Below are positions 8,731-16,992 of a stretch of DNA of 64,000 nt, in pieces (the stretch's first letter is position 1; each line of letters starts with the position of its first letter). The DNA is from Streptomyces collinus Tu 365 (lineage in GTDB: Bacteria > Actinomycetota > Actinomycetes > Streptomycetales > Streptomycetaceae). Made by a program: the position numbers and the translations under genes. The stretch is from positions 5,104,170 through 5,168,169 of the forward strand of contig NC_021985.1 of NCBI RefSeq assembly GCF_000444875.1, written 5' to 3'. The notes beneath the pieces are model-generated. The model did no database searches and had not been told where the DNA came from. It saw only the letters and a list, made by a program, of their open reading frames with translations.

Positions 8731-9285
8731 TCAGCGGATCACCACGACCGGAACGCCGATGGTGGCGAACCGCCACATCGCGTCACCGTCCTCCCGCCGC
8801 TCCCGGATGCCGCCCGTCTTCACGTCCATGGTGGTGTCCGCGCCGGCGCCCACCGCCGCGCTGAACCCGATGGCCACCCCGTCCACGCTGGTGAAGCGGA
8901 CGACGTGCTCGACCGGGACGCCGTCCGTCCCGGTGGCGGTGTGGGAGCGGGACGTCACCCAGTAGAGGCCGACCGGCGGGTCCACGGAGCCCGGGCGCAC
9001 GCCGAAGCCGCGCTGCACGCGGTTGTGGTCGTCGACCAGCCAGACGCGGTCGTCGTCCACCGAGTACACGACCCGTTCACCCTTGCCCGACCCGGTCGGC
9101 AGGGCCCCCGGATGGCCCCGGTCGCGCGGCGCCCTGCTGACGACCGCCGAGGGCGACGCGCTCGCCCCGGACTTCCCGCCGAGACCCGGCGGCACGTTCG
9201 CCGACGCCTGGTAGGCGAGGAATCCGACGGTTCCGACGGCCGCGGCGGTCAGGCCGGCCACGATCCCGGAGCTGGTCCCTGCCAC
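8731..9285 (-). CDS. Hypothetical exported or membrane-anchored protein
   Basis: 184 residues from GTG 9285, preceded by AGAGGTGG at good spacing. The N-terminus carries a hydrophobic stretch (SGIVAGLTAAAVGTVGFLAY) that can act as a signal anchor, then a Gly/Ser/Pro linker to about residue 65. The compact C-terminal domain contains GERVVYSVDDDRVWLVDD, GLYWVTSRSHT and VVRFTSVDG. No family is recognised with confidence. It is convergent with the 57-residue ORF and divergent from tsaB, so it is its own unit. Confidence 0.75.
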   Translation of the reverse strand: MAGTSSGIVAGLTAAAVGTVGFLAYQASANVPPGLGGKSGASASPSAVVSRAPRDRGHPGALPTGSGKGERVVYSVDDDRVWLVDDHNRVQRGFGVRPGSVDPPVGLYWVTSRSHTATGTDGVPVEHVVRFTSVDGVAIGFSAAVGAGADTTMDVKTGGIRERREDGDAMWRFATIGVPVVVIR

Positions 9286-9398
9286 GCGCGCCCACCTCTG
9301 CTTCGTGCCATATGTCGTACTTCGTACGAACCGTAGCAGTCGGTGACCGTCAGCCCCGGACGGCCATGCACGAGCGTCGGGCGCCGTAGGCTGTTCGC

Positions 9399-10055
9399 GT
9401 GCTCTTGCTCGCTCTGGATACCGCCACCCCCGCCGTCACCGTCGCGCTGCACGACGGCACGCACGTCATCGCCTCGTCGAGCCAGGTGGACGCGCGCCGG
9501 CACGGAGAGCTGCTGCTGCCGGCCGTCGACCGCGTCCTCGCCGAGGCGGGCCTCAAGCTGGAGGCCGTCACCGGGATCGCCGTCGGCGTCGGCCCCGGCC
9601 CCTACACCGGCCTGCGCGTCGGCCTGATGACCGCTGAGACCTTCGGCCTCGCGCTCGGCGTCCCCGTGTACGGCCTGTGCACGCTCGACGCCCTCGCCTA
9701 CGCCGCGGACATCGAGAAGGGCCCCTTCGTCGTGGCGACCGACGCCCGGCGCAAGGAGGTCTACTGGGCCACGTACGCCGACTCGCGCACCCGGCTGACC
9801 GAGCCGGCCGTCGACCGTCCCGCCGACATCGCCGAGCGGGTCGCGGGACTCCCCGCGGTCGGCGCGGGCGCGCTGCTCTACCCCGACACGTTCCCGAGCG
9901 CCCACGAGCCCGAGCACGTGTCGGCCGCCGCCCTCGCCGCGCTGGCCGCCGAGCGTCTCGCGGCCGGCGACGAGCCGCCCGCCCCCCGCCCGCTGTACCT
10001 GCGCCGCCCCGACGCCCAGGTCCCCAAGAACTACAAGGTGGTCACCCCCAAGTGA
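9399..10055 (+). CDS. tsaB: tRNA t6A37 biosynthesis protein TsaB
   Basis: Catalytically inactive paralogue of TsaD that forms the TsaB-TsaD heterodimer needed for t6A37. The N-terminal ASKHA fold begins LLLALDTATPAVTVALHDG, and the signature GVGPGPYTGLRVGL follows. Its 218 residues match the family. GTG 9399 comes soon after a TAGGCT -10, so the transcript is probably leaderless. The stop overlaps the rimI start (GTGA), so rimI translation is coupled. Confidence 0.94.
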   Translation: MLLLALDTATPAVTVALHDGTHVIASSSQVDARRHGELLLPAVDRVLAEAGLKLEAVTGIAVGVGPGPYTGLRVGLMTAETFGLALGVPVYGLCTLDALAYAADIEKGPFVVATDARRKEVYWATYADSRTRLTEPAVDRPADIAERVAGLPAVGAGALLYPDTFPSAHEPEHVSAAALAALAAERLAAGDEPPAPRPLYLRRPDAQVPKNYKVVTPK

Positions 10056-10585
10056 CGGAACCGGCAACCCCGCGCCTGCGCGAGATGCGCTGGTGGGACA
10101 TCGACCCGGTCCTGGAGCTGGAGAGGGACCTGTTCCCCGAGGACGCCTGGTCCCGGGGCATGTTCTGGTCCGAGCTGGCCCACGCCCGGGGCCCCGAGGC
10201 GACCCGGCGGTACGTGGTGGCCGTGGACGACGGCGGCCGGATCGTCGGGTACGCGGGCCTCACCGCCTCCGGCGACCTCGGCGACGTCCAGACCATCGCG
10301 GTCGCCCGCGCCCAGCAGGGCACCGGCCTCGGCGGCCGGCTGCTCACCGAGCTGCTGAGGGCGGCCACCGCCTTCGAGTGCGCCGAGGTCATGCTGGAGT
10401 GCCGGGTCGACAACGTGCGTGCCCAGAAGCTCTACGAGCGCTTCGGCTTCGTGCCCATCGGCGTCCGGCGCGGCTACTACCAGCCGGGCAACGTGGACGC
10501 CCTGGTGATGCGCCTGACCACCGCCCCCGACAGCGGCTCCGCCGCGGACTCCTCCCCAGTGCAAGGAACCGAGATCAATGGCTGA
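10052..10585 (+). CDS. rimI: Ribosomal protein S18 alanine N-acetyltransferase
   Basis: GNAT acetyltransferase; in bacteria RimI acetylates the N-terminal alanine of S18. The acetyl-CoA loop QQGTGLGGRLL and the C-terminal NVRAQKLYERFGF motif are present in 177 residues. GTG 10052 overlaps the tsaB stop, and the gene runs 8 bases into tsaD, so tsaB, rimI and tsaD form one translationally coupled operon. Confidence 0.92.
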   Translation: MTEPATPRLREMRWWDIDPVLELERDLFPEDAWSRGMFWSELAHARGPEATRRYVVAVDDGGRIVGYAGLTASGDLGDVQTIAVARAQQGTGLGGRLLTELLRAATAFECAEVMLECRVDNVRAQKLYERFGFVPIGVRRGYYQPGNVDALVMRLTTAPDSGSAADSSPVQGTEING

Positions 10586-11663
10586 CGAACCACTCGTCCT
10601 CGGCATCGAGACCTCCTGCGACGAGACCGGCGTCGGCATCGTCCGCGGCACCACCCTGCTGGCGGACGCCATCGCCTCCAGCGTCGACGAGCACGCCCGC
10701 TTCGGCGGCGTCGTGCCCGAGGTGGCCTCCCGCGCCCACCTGGAGGCGATGGTCCCGACGATCGACCGCGCGCTGAAGGAGGCCGGCGTCTCCGCCAGGG
10801 ACCTCGACGGCATCGCGGTCACGGCCGGCCCCGGCCTCGCCGGCGCCCTGCTGGTCGGCGTCTCGGCCGCCAAGGCCTACGCCTACGCGCTCGGCAAGCC
10901 GCTGTACGGCGTCAACCACCTCGCCTCGCACATCTGCGTGGACCAGCTGGAGCACGGCCCGCTGCCCGAGCCGACCATGGCCCTGCTGGTCTCCGGCGGC
11001 CACTCCTCCCTGCTGCTGTCCGAGGACATCACCTCCGACGTCCGCCCGATGGGCGCCACCATCGACGACGCGGCCGGCGAGGCCTTCGACAAGATCGCCC
11101 GCGTGCTGAACCTGGGCTTCCCCGGTGGTCCGGTCATCGACCGGTACGCCAAGGAGGGCGACCCGGAGGCGATCACCTTCCCGCGCGGTCTGACCGGCCC
11201 GCGCGACCCCGCGTACGACTTCTCCTTCTCCGGTCTGAAGACGGCCGTGGCCCGTTGGATCGAGGCCAGGCGCGCGGCCGGCGAGGAGGTCCCGGTGCGG
11301 GACGTCGCCGCCTCCTTCCAGGAGGCCGTGGTGGACGTGCTCACCCGCAAGGCCGTGCGCGCCTGCAAGGACGAGGGCGTCGACCACCTGATGATCGGCG
11401 GCGGTGTCGCTGCCAACTCCCGGCTGCGCGTCCTCGCCCAGGAGCGCTGCGAGGCGGCCGGCATCCGGCTGCGCGTCCCGCGCCCCAAGCTGTGCACGGA
11501 CAACGGCGCGATGGTCGCGGCCCTCGGCGCCGAGATGGTCGCCCGCAACCGGGCCGCCTCCGGCTGGGACCTGTCGGCGGACTCCTCGCTGCCGGTGACC
11601 GACCCGCACGTCCCGGGCCACGACCACGTGCACGAGGTCAGCAAGGAGAACCTGTACTCGTGA
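10578..11663 (+). CDS. tsaD: tRNA N6-adenosine threonylcarbamoyltransferase TsaD
   Basis: Transfers threonylcarbamoyl to A37 of ANN-decoding tRNAs. The ASKHA fold starts LVLGIETSCDETG. The metal-binding pair H114 and H118 lies in NHLASHI, and the phosphate loop GGGVAANSRLR is near residue 275. Its 361 residues are normal. ATG 10578 is inside the end of rimI. The small gene downstream overlaps its stop, extending the operon. Confidence 0.96.
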   Translation: MADEPLVLGIETSCDETGVGIVRGTTLLADAIASSVDEHARFGGVVPEVASRAHLEAMVPTIDRALKEAGVSARDLDGIAVTAGPGLAGALLVGVSAAKAYAYALGKPLYGVNHLASHICVDQLEHGPLPEPTMALLVSGGHSSLLLSEDITSDVRPMGATIDDAAGEAFDKIARVLNLGFPGGPVIDRYAKEGDPEAITFPRGLTGPRDPAYDFSFSGLKTAVARWIEARRAAGEEVPVRDVAASFQEAVVDVLTRKAVRACKDEGVDHLMIGGGVAANSRLRVLAQERCEAAGIRLRVPRPKLCTDNGAMVAALGAEMVARNRAASGWDLSADSSLPVTDPHVPGHDHVHEVSKENLYS

Positions 11664-11929
11664 CCGTCGCCCTGATGTGGGAGGCCCGGGCGGCCGAGGG
11701 CAGGGGCGGGGAACTGCTCGACTGGGCCCGCGCGCAGCGGCTCGGCACACCGCCGCTGCGCCGCGAGACCCTCCGCGCGCCGGGGGACCGGGTGCTGGTC
11801 ATCACCTGGTGGGACGCGCCGTACGACGCCGAACTCCCGGAACTGCCCGAACCCGACGGGGAGTTGGTGACGCGGGCGGTGCACCGGTGGCGGTTCGAGT
11901 CGGTGGACGGGGAACAGCCGGACCACTGA
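11660..11929 (+). CDS. Small conserved protein of unknown function downstream of tsaD
   Basis: 89 residues from GTG 11660, which overlaps the tsaD TGA (GTGA), so it is coupled to tsaD. It begins MTVALMWEARAAEGRGGELL (V as initiator Met), resembling the ferredoxin-like fold of small antibiotic-monooxygenase-type (ABM) domains. It is Trp-rich (VITWWDAPYDAEL and VHRWRF). It has no membrane segment. Function is unknown; tight coupling to tsaD suggests shared expression only. Confidence 0.75.
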   Translation: MTVALMWEARAAEGRGGELLDWARAQRLGTPPLRRETLRAPGDRVLVITWWDAPYDAELPELPEPDGELVTRAVHRWRFESVDGEQPDH

Positions 11930-11930
11930 G

Positions 11931-11960
11931 TTGATGCGCGGGCCCGTCACCCGCTATGAT
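11931..11960 (+). promoter_or_regulatory. Sigma70-type promoter of the tRNA-like gene
   Basis: TTGATG at 11931-11936 and TATGAT at 11955-11960, spaced 18 bases. This is close to the primary-sigma consensus and unusually good for Streptomyces. The -35 starts one base after the preceding stop codon. A predicted start near 11967 gives a leader of about 34 bases containing a small hairpin (GGCCGG 11975-11980 with CCGGCC 11985-11990) before the tRNA-like body. Confidence 0.75.
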
Positions 11961-12000
11961 CATCACACGCGAACGGCCGGAACACCGGCCCGGACGCAGT

Positions 12001-12073
12001 GCGTTGGTGGTCCAAGGAAAGACGCCCCGCTTCCTGCGGGGAAATGCAGGTGCAAGGCCTGCCCGGCGCTCCA
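12001..12073 (+). tRNA. Atypical tRNA-Gly-like RNA (anticodon UCC) with encoded CCA
   Basis: A full cloverleaf can be drawn. Acceptor GCGTTGG (12001-12007) pairs with CCGGCGC (12063-12069) with two G-U pairs; then T73 and CCA. T8 is present. The D stem is 3 bp with loop AAGGAAA keeping A14, G18G19 and A21. The anticodon stem CCCCG/CGGGG (12025-12029, 12037-12041) holds loop CTTCCTG, giving U33 and anticodon UCC. Variable loop is AAAT. The T stem GCAGG/CCTGC (12046-12050, 12058-12062) holds loop TGCAAGG with T54, C56 and A58 but G at 55. G1-C72, C2-G71, C35, C36 and U73 are glycine identity elements. Oddities: G55, U37 and a possible C32-G38 pair. An independent promoter and terminator support a real gene. 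It may be non-proteinogenic. Confidence 0.75.
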
Positions 12074-12075
12074 TC

Positions 12076-12113
12076 GAACACCCCGCCCCCGGTCTCCCGG
12101 GGGCGGGGTGTTC
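12076..12113. terminator. Strong Rho-independent terminator, bidirectional
   Basis: Perfect 17-bp stem (12076-12092 with 12097-12113) and a TCTC loop, beginning two bases after the CCA end of the tRNA-like RNA and followed by TCGTTTC. It also sits just past the stop of the convergent membrane protein gene and can end both transcripts. Confidence 0.9.
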
Positions 12114-12122
12114 TCGTTTCCG

Positions 12123-13001
12123 TCAGACCCGCCCGGCGTCGTGCGGCCGGACCGCGTCCGCCTCGGGGCCCTCGCCCTCCAGGCCGACGGCGGGAGCCGT
12201 CCGCCGCTCCTGCACCTGCGCGTACGCCATCAGGCCGAACAGCACCGCGAGCAGCACCGCCGAGGAACCCGCCGTACCGAGGTCGAGACCGCCCTTGGCG
12301 ACCGGCTTGGTGAGGAAGTCACCGGCCGTGGCGCCCAGCGGGCGGGTCAGCACGAAGGCGAACCAGAAGAGCAGGACGTTCGGCACCGCCGGGACCCGCA
12401 TCAGCGCCACCAGGACCAGCAGCACACCGGCCACCAGCGCCGCGCCGCCCAGGTAGCCGAGCCCGGAGCTGTCGGAGAGGAAGTCGCCCATCGAGGTGCC
12501 GAGGGTGTTGGAGACGAGGATCGCCGACCAGAACAGGGCCTCGCCGCGGAAGCTGACGATCTCGGTGATCTGGAACGTCATCCCGCTCAGCTTCCAGCCG
12601 AGGAAGATCAGCAGCAGCAGCGAGACCAGGATCGCCGCGCCCTCCGGGTAGCCGAGTCCGAGGCCCTGCGGCCCCCAGCCCAGCTTGGTGGCGCCGTTGG
12701 AGAGGTACTTGGCGCTGGCGTCCCGGTTCATGAAGTCGGACATGGTGGTGCCGGCCATGGAGGTCGACAGGATCACCAGCCAGTAGCAGAACGGGTTGTA
12801 GCGCGACGAGCTCAGCTGGATCACCAGCGTCACCACGAAGACGAGGAACAGGGCGATGGTGGTGAGGAAGTAGCCGAGCTTCAGCGTCTGCGAGAACAGG
12901 TCACCGGCCGTCTCGCCCAGGGTGGTGGCGGCGATCTTCATGATCCAGAAGGCCAGAGTCACCTCGGGCAGCTTCTTCATCACGGACTTGGTCGTCGTCA
13001 A
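12123..13001 (-). CDS. Multi-pass membrane protein (COG4705-like, repeated GD motifs)
   Basis: 292 residues from TTG 13001, chosen because ACAGGAG lies just upstream; the longer ATG at 13058 has no such site and adds a polar, non-conserved stretch. The protein has about eight hydrophobic helices in a repeated layout, with related motifs TLGETAGDLFSQT, MAGTTMSDFMN, TLGTSMGDFLSD and PLGATAGDFLTK spaced through it. This fits the uncharacterised COG4705 family. Transport or sensing function is unknown. It ends at the terminator shared with the tRNA-like gene. Confidence 0.85.
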   Translation of the reverse strand: MTTTKSVMKKLPEVTLAFWIMKIAATTLGETAGDLFSQTLKLGYFLTTIALFLVFVVTLVIQLSSSRYNPFCYWLVILSTSMAGTTMSDFMNRDASAKYLSNGATKLGWGPQGLGLGYPEGAAILVSLLLLIFLGWKLSGMTFQITEIVSFRGEALFWSAILVSNTLGTSMGDFLSDSSGLGYLGGAALVAGVLLVLVALMRVPAVPNVLLFWFAFVLTRPLGATAGDFLTKPVAKGGLDLGTAGSSAVLLAVLFGLMAYAQVQERRTAPAVGLEGEGPEADAVRPHDAGRV

Positions 13002-13127
13002 GGGTGCTCCTGTCGGTCTGGGGGAACCGTGGTCGAAACGAGACCCTGGCAGCGCCAACCTGAACGCATCCTGAACACGTGCGTCCCGGGGTCTTGCGGA
13101 AGCGGCCTTTCTGTGGTTCCGCCCGGC

Positions 13128-15485
13128 TCAGTCGGCGGACCCGTCCACGGCGCCGTTCGTCGCCCCGTCCGGTGCCTCGGCCACGGCCTCGCACACCACC
13201 TCGCACCGCAGCATCCGGTCCGCGCCCACGGTGCGTACCGGGCCCGTCAGCCGCAGCCGGGCCGTATGCCTGACCTCGGCGCTCGACGGCCCCAACCGCA
13301 GTTCCAGTGCCCCCGGTTCGACCACCCGGGTGCCCGAGCGGTCGGTGAAGGCGGACAGGTCGGCGTGGAAGCGGAAGGTCAGCCGCCGGGACTCGCCGGG
13401 GGCCAGCTCCAGCCGCCGGTAGCCGATCAGCCGTACGTCGGGGCGGGTCACCGACGCCACCGGGTCGTGCAGGTAGAGCTGCACGACCTCGGCGCCCGCG
13501 CGCTCGCCGGTGTTGCGCACGGTGACGGGCAGGTCGTACGAGCCGTCCGTGCCCAGCTCGGTGACCCCGGTGCCGCCCTCCCCCTCCCAGGCGAACTCGG
13601 TGTACGAACGGCCGTGGCCGAAGGGGTACAGCGGGGTCGGGTCCAGGCTGCTGACCTCGCCGGCCAGGCCGAGCGGCGGCTGGAGGTAGGTCCAGGGCTG
13701 GCCGCCCGGCCCCCGCGGGACGCTCACCGGGAGCCGGCCGGAGGGGTTCACCCGGCCCGACAGGACCCCGGCGACCGCCGGGCCGCCCTCCTCGCCGGGG
13801 AAGAACGCCTGCACGACCGCGCCCAGCCGGCCGGCCCAGCGGCCCAGGGCGTACGGACGGCCGGTCAGCAGGACCAGGACGACCGGCACGCCCGTGGCGA
13901 CCAGCGCGTCCAGCAGCTCGCCCTGCGCTCCCGGCAGGCGCAGGTCGGCCACGTCGCAGCCCTCGCCCGAGGTGCCCCGGCCGAACAGCCCGGCCCGGTC
14001 CCCGAGGACCGCCACGCACACGTCCGCCTCCGCCGCCCGGGCCACCGCCTCGGCGAAGCCCGCGGTGTCCGGGTCCGTGACCTCGCAGCCGGGCGCGAAC
14101 GTCACCTCGGTGTCCGGCAGTTCGGCGCGCAGGGCCTCAAGGACGGTCGGGATCGTGACGCCCGCCGGGACCCCCGGGTGGTGGGGGAGCACATGGCAGG
14201 GGAAGGAGTAGCAGCCGAGCATCGCCAGCGGGTCCGCCGCGCGCGGGCCCACCACCGCGACCCGGGCGCCGGGGGCCAGCGGGAGCAGCCCGCCGGGGTT
14301 GTCCAGCAGCACCACCGACTCCTCGGCCAGCCGGCGGGCCAGGGCACGGTTGCCCGCCGAGTCGAGGTCGACGGGCCCCTGCGGTTCGGGCCGCCAGTCC
14401 TCGTCCAGCAGGCCCAGTTCGCACTTCTGGCGCAGCACCCGGCGGGCCGCCCGGTCCACCAGCGCCTCCGGGACCCGGCCTTCGCGCACGGCGGTCACCA
14501 GCGGTGCGCCGTAGCAGCGCAGGGTCGGCAGCTCGACGTCGACGCCCGCGGCGAGCGCCAGGTGTGCCGCCCCCGCGTCGTCCTCGGCGACCCGGTGCTG
14601 GGTGCGCAGGAAGCCGATGCCGTAGTAGTCGGCGACCACCGTGCCGGTGAAGCCCCACTCGTCGCGCAGGAGTTCGGTGAGCAGGCGCGGATCGGCGGAG
14701 ACCGGCACGCCGTCGGTCTCGGTGTACGAGGCCATCACCGAGCGCGCGCCGCCCTCCCGCAGCGCCATCTCGAACGGCGGCAGCGTCACGTCGGCGAACT
14801 CGCGCACGCCCGCCCGCACAGGAGCGAGGTTGCGGGCGCCCGCCGAGGACGCGTACCCGGCGAAGTGCTTGAGCGTGGCGACGACCCCGGCCGACTCCAG
14901 GCCCCGTACGTAGGCGGCGCCGACGGTGCCGACCAGGTAGGGGTCCTCGCCGATCGTCTCCTCCACCCGGCCCCAGCGCGGGTCGCGGACCACGTCCAGG
15001 AGGGGGGCGAGGCCCTGGTGGACGCCGACCGAGCGCAGGTCGTGGCCGATCCGCCGGCCCAGCTCCGCCACCAGACCGGGATCGAAGGCCGCGCCCCAGG
15101 CCAGCGGCACCGGGTACGCCGTCGCGCCCCAGGCCGTGAAGCCCGCCAGGCACTCCTCGTGGGCGACCGCCGGGATGCCGAAGCGGCCCGCGGCGGCGAT
15201 CCGGCGCTGGGCGGCCGCGAGGGCCCGGACGCCCACGGCCGGGTCGACCGGCGCGGTGCCGAAGGAGCGGGTCAGCTGGCCGAGGCCGAGACCGATCAGC
15301 TCGTCCCAGTCCTGCTCGGCCGCCATCTCGCGCTGCAGCGGCGCGACCCCCTCGCCGTCCGTGGCCGCCCCTACCCAGACGCCGTAGAGCTGGGCGGTCT
15401 TCTCCTCCAGCGTCATCCGGGAGAGCAGGTCCTCGACCCGGGCGGCGGCGGGCAGGGCGGGGTCGCGCCAAGGAGAGCTGGTCAT
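13128..15485 (-). CDS. Glycoside hydrolase family 3 (beta-glucosidase or beta-xylosidase)
   Basis: Cleaves terminal beta-linked sugars, probably from imported plant oligosaccharides. The 785-residue protein has the GH3 barrel (about 1-360), the GH3 C-terminal domain (about 390-620) and a fibronectin-III-like domain at the end. The nucleophile is the Asp in TVVADYYG, about residue 286; KHFAGYAS and the DPRWGRVEETIGEDP block are also typical. No signal peptide is seen, so it is cytoplasmic. It is divergent from a LacI regulator with two operator-like sites between them. Exact sugar specificity cannot be read. Confidence 0.92.
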   Translation of the reverse strand: MTSSPWRDPALPAAARVEDLLSRMTLEEKTAQLYGVWVGAATDGEGVAPLQREMAAEQDWDELIGLGLGQLTRSFGTAPVDPAVGVRALAAAQRRIAAAGRFGIPAVAHEECLAGFTAWGATAYPVPLAWGAAFDPGLVAELGRRIGHDLRSVGVHQGLAPLLDVVRDPRWGRVEETIGEDPYLVGTVGAAYVRGLESAGVVATLKHFAGYASSAGARNLAPVRAGVREFADVTLPPFEMALREGGARSVMASYTETDGVPVSADPRLLTELLRDEWGFTGTVVADYYGIGFLRTQHRVAEDDAGAAHLALAAGVDVELPTLRCYGAPLVTAVREGRVPEALVDRAARRVLRQKCELGLLDEDWRPEPQGPVDLDSAGNRALARRLAEESVVLLDNPGGLLPLAPGARVAVVGPRAADPLAMLGCYSFPCHVLPHHPGVPAGVTIPTVLEALRAELPDTEVTFAPGCEVTDPDTAGFAEAVARAAEADVCVAVLGDRAGLFGRGTSGEGCDVADLRLPGAQGELLDALVATGVPVVLVLLTGRPYALGRWAGRLGAVVQAFFPGEEGGPAVAGVLSGRVNPSGRLPVSVPRGPGGQPWTYLQPPLGLAGEVSSLDPTPLYPFGHGRSYTEFAWEGEGGTGVTELGTDGSYDLPVTVRNTGERAGAEVVQLYLHDPVASVTRPDVRLIGYRRLELAPGESRRLTFRFHADLSAFTDRSGTRVVEPGALELRLGPSSAEVRHTARLRLTGPVRTVGADRMLRCEVVCEAVAEAPDGATNGAVDGSAD

Positions 15486-15535
15486 GGAACTCCCGTCGGA
15501 GGGGTCGGGGCGCCGACCGTCGGCCCTGCTGGGTT

Positions 15536-15567
15536 CGAATGTTTCGCTGATAACTCCGAATGTTCCG
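15536..15567. promoter_or_regulatory. Two LacI-family operator-like sites
   Basis: CGAATGTTTCG (15536-15546) is a perfect CGAA-N3-TTCG palindrome, and CGAATGTTCCG (15557-15567) differs at one base. Their centres are 21 bp apart, two helical turns. They lie between the divergent GH3 and LacI genes. The pattern resembles the CGAA-N3-TTCG sites reported for Streptomyces xylan-related LacI regulators (XlnR/BxlR type). Binding by the adjacent regulator is inferred. Confidence 0.65.
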
Positions 15568-15626
15568 GAAAGCTATGGCGCAGGCGCACCGCCGTCAAGA
15601 GGGGCCGCAGGGATACGATCGCGCCC

Positions 15627-16658
15627 ATGAAGCCTTCGAAGCCCGCAGAACCGCAGACGGCGACCCTCGCCGAGATCGCCAGGGAAGCCGGGGTCTCCGC
15701 TCCGACTGTTTCGAAGGTCCTCAACGGCCGCGCCGACGTCGCCCCGGCGACCCGCGGCCGCGTCGAGGAACTGCTGCGCGCCCACGGCTACCGGCGCCGG
15801 CGTGCCGAGGCCACCCGCTCGCCGCTGATCGACCTGGTCTTCCACGAGCTGGAGAGCGCCTGGGCGATGGAGGTCATCCGGGGCGTGGAGAACGTGGCCC
15901 GGGACACCGGGCTCAGCGTCGTGCTGTCGGAGTCCGCCGGGCGGCTCACCCCCGGGCGGACCTGGGCCGACCAGGTCGCCGCCCGCCGCCCGCACGGCGT
16001 GGTCCTGGTGCTGTCCGGGCTCGACGAGTCCCAGCGGGCGCTGCTGACCAGCCGGTCCATCCCGTTCGTGGTGATGGACCCGGCGGGCGACCCCGGCCCG
16101 GACGTCCCCTCCATCGGCGCCACCAACTGGCAGGGCGGCCTCGCCGCCACCCGCCACCTGGTGGAACTCGGCCACACCCGGATCGGCGCCATCAGCGGGC
16201 CGTCCCGGATGATGTGCAGCCGCGCCCGGGTGGACGGCTACCGGGCCGCCCTGGAGACCGCGGGCCTCCCGGTCGACCCGTCGCTGATCAGGAACGGCGA
16301 CTTCCACCACGACTCCGGCTACCGCCTGGGCCTCGACCTGCTGCGCGGCCCCGGCCGGCCCACCGCCGTCTTCGCGGGCAACGACCTCCAGGCGCTCGGG
16401 CTGTACGAGGCGGCGCGGGAGCTCGGGCTGCGCATCCCGGAGGACCTGAGCGTGGTCGGCTTCGACGACCTGCCGATCGCCCGCTGGGTGGGGCCGCCGC
16501 TGACCACCGTGCGGCAGCCGCTGACCGAGATGGCCGAGGCCGCCGCCCGGCTGGTGCTCGACCTCGGGCGCGCCGAGGGCGAGCGGGCGGCGACCCGGGT
16601 GGAACTGGCGACGAGTCTGGTGGTGCGCTCCAGCACGGGAGTGCCTCCGGTCGCGTAG
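15627..16658 (+). CDS. LacI-family transcriptional regulator
   Basis: 343-residue repressor. The helix-turn-helix is at about residues 13-33 (TLAEIAREAGVSAPTVSKVL), followed by the hinge and a periplasmic-binding-like sensor domain with VVGFDDLPIARWVGPPLTTV near the end. ATG 15627 follows TACGAT at -10, so the message is probably leaderless. The frame is open far upstream, but that part is not coding. Likely represses the divergent GH3 gene until an oligosaccharide is bound. Confidence 0.92.
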   Translation: MKPSKPAEPQTATLAEIAREAGVSAPTVSKVLNGRADVAPATRGRVEELLRAHGYRRRRAEATRSPLIDLVFHELESAWAMEVIRGVENVARDTGLSVVLSESAGRLTPGRTWADQVAARRPHGVVLVLSGLDESQRALLTSRSIPFVVMDPAGDPGPDVPSIGATNWQGGLAATRHLVELGHTRIGAISGPSRMMCSRARVDGYRAALETAGLPVDPSLIRNGDFHHDSGYRLGLDLLRGPGRPTAVFAGNDLQALGLYEAARELGLRIPEDLSVVGFDDLPIARWVGPPLTTVRQPLTEMAEAAARLVLDLGRAEGERAATRVELATSLVVRSSTGVPPVA

Positions 16659-16992
16659 GGGGGCGGATGAGTGGGGTGCGCGGGTTGACGGGTGCCGGGG
16701 CCGATCCCACCCTCTCCGAAGCAAGTCGGTTGTCAGACCGAAACTTGCGGCGGCATTCCCCCCGTGCGACCTCTGAGAACAGGCTTATCCCTCGCCGGCT
16801 CTCCTCACGCGCGAACGCCTCGTACAACGGGGCCGTGTCGGAGGGCGGTTGTGTGACGTTCGGGTGCAACGCCTCGTGGAGCGGGAGCAATCCGGTGCCC
16901 AGGGTGACCCTGGGATGAGAATTTCACGAGAAAACCGTCCTTGACGGCCCTTGCTAACAGTCCGCTAATAATTCGGACTTACGTTCCTGCCC
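16659..16992 (+). promoter_or_regulatory. Intergenic region with LCP promoter and palindrome over the -10
   Basis: 334 bases without a gene. A hairpin-forming stretch (CAAGT to ACTTG, about 16722-16747) may end LacI transcription. Near the right end TTGACG (16941-16946) and TAATAA (16966-16971, 19-base spacer) form a promoter for the LCP gene. AGTCCG (16959-16964) and CGGACT (16974-16979) form an inverted repeat that brackets the -10, as an operator would. Confidence 0.55.

Noticed and set aside
12001..12073. The tRNA-like element as a simple attenuator or chance hairpin.
   Set aside because: All three arms, the acceptor, the conserved single-strand residues and the CCA fit at once in 73 bases between a consensus promoter and a terminator; a chance match is unlikely.
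11931..16658. A single open frame of about 1575 codons on the plus strand.
   Set aside because: Only the last 344 codons (LacI regulator) have family motifs. The rest is the low-complexity antisense of the membrane protein and GH3 genes, as expected in high-GC DNA.
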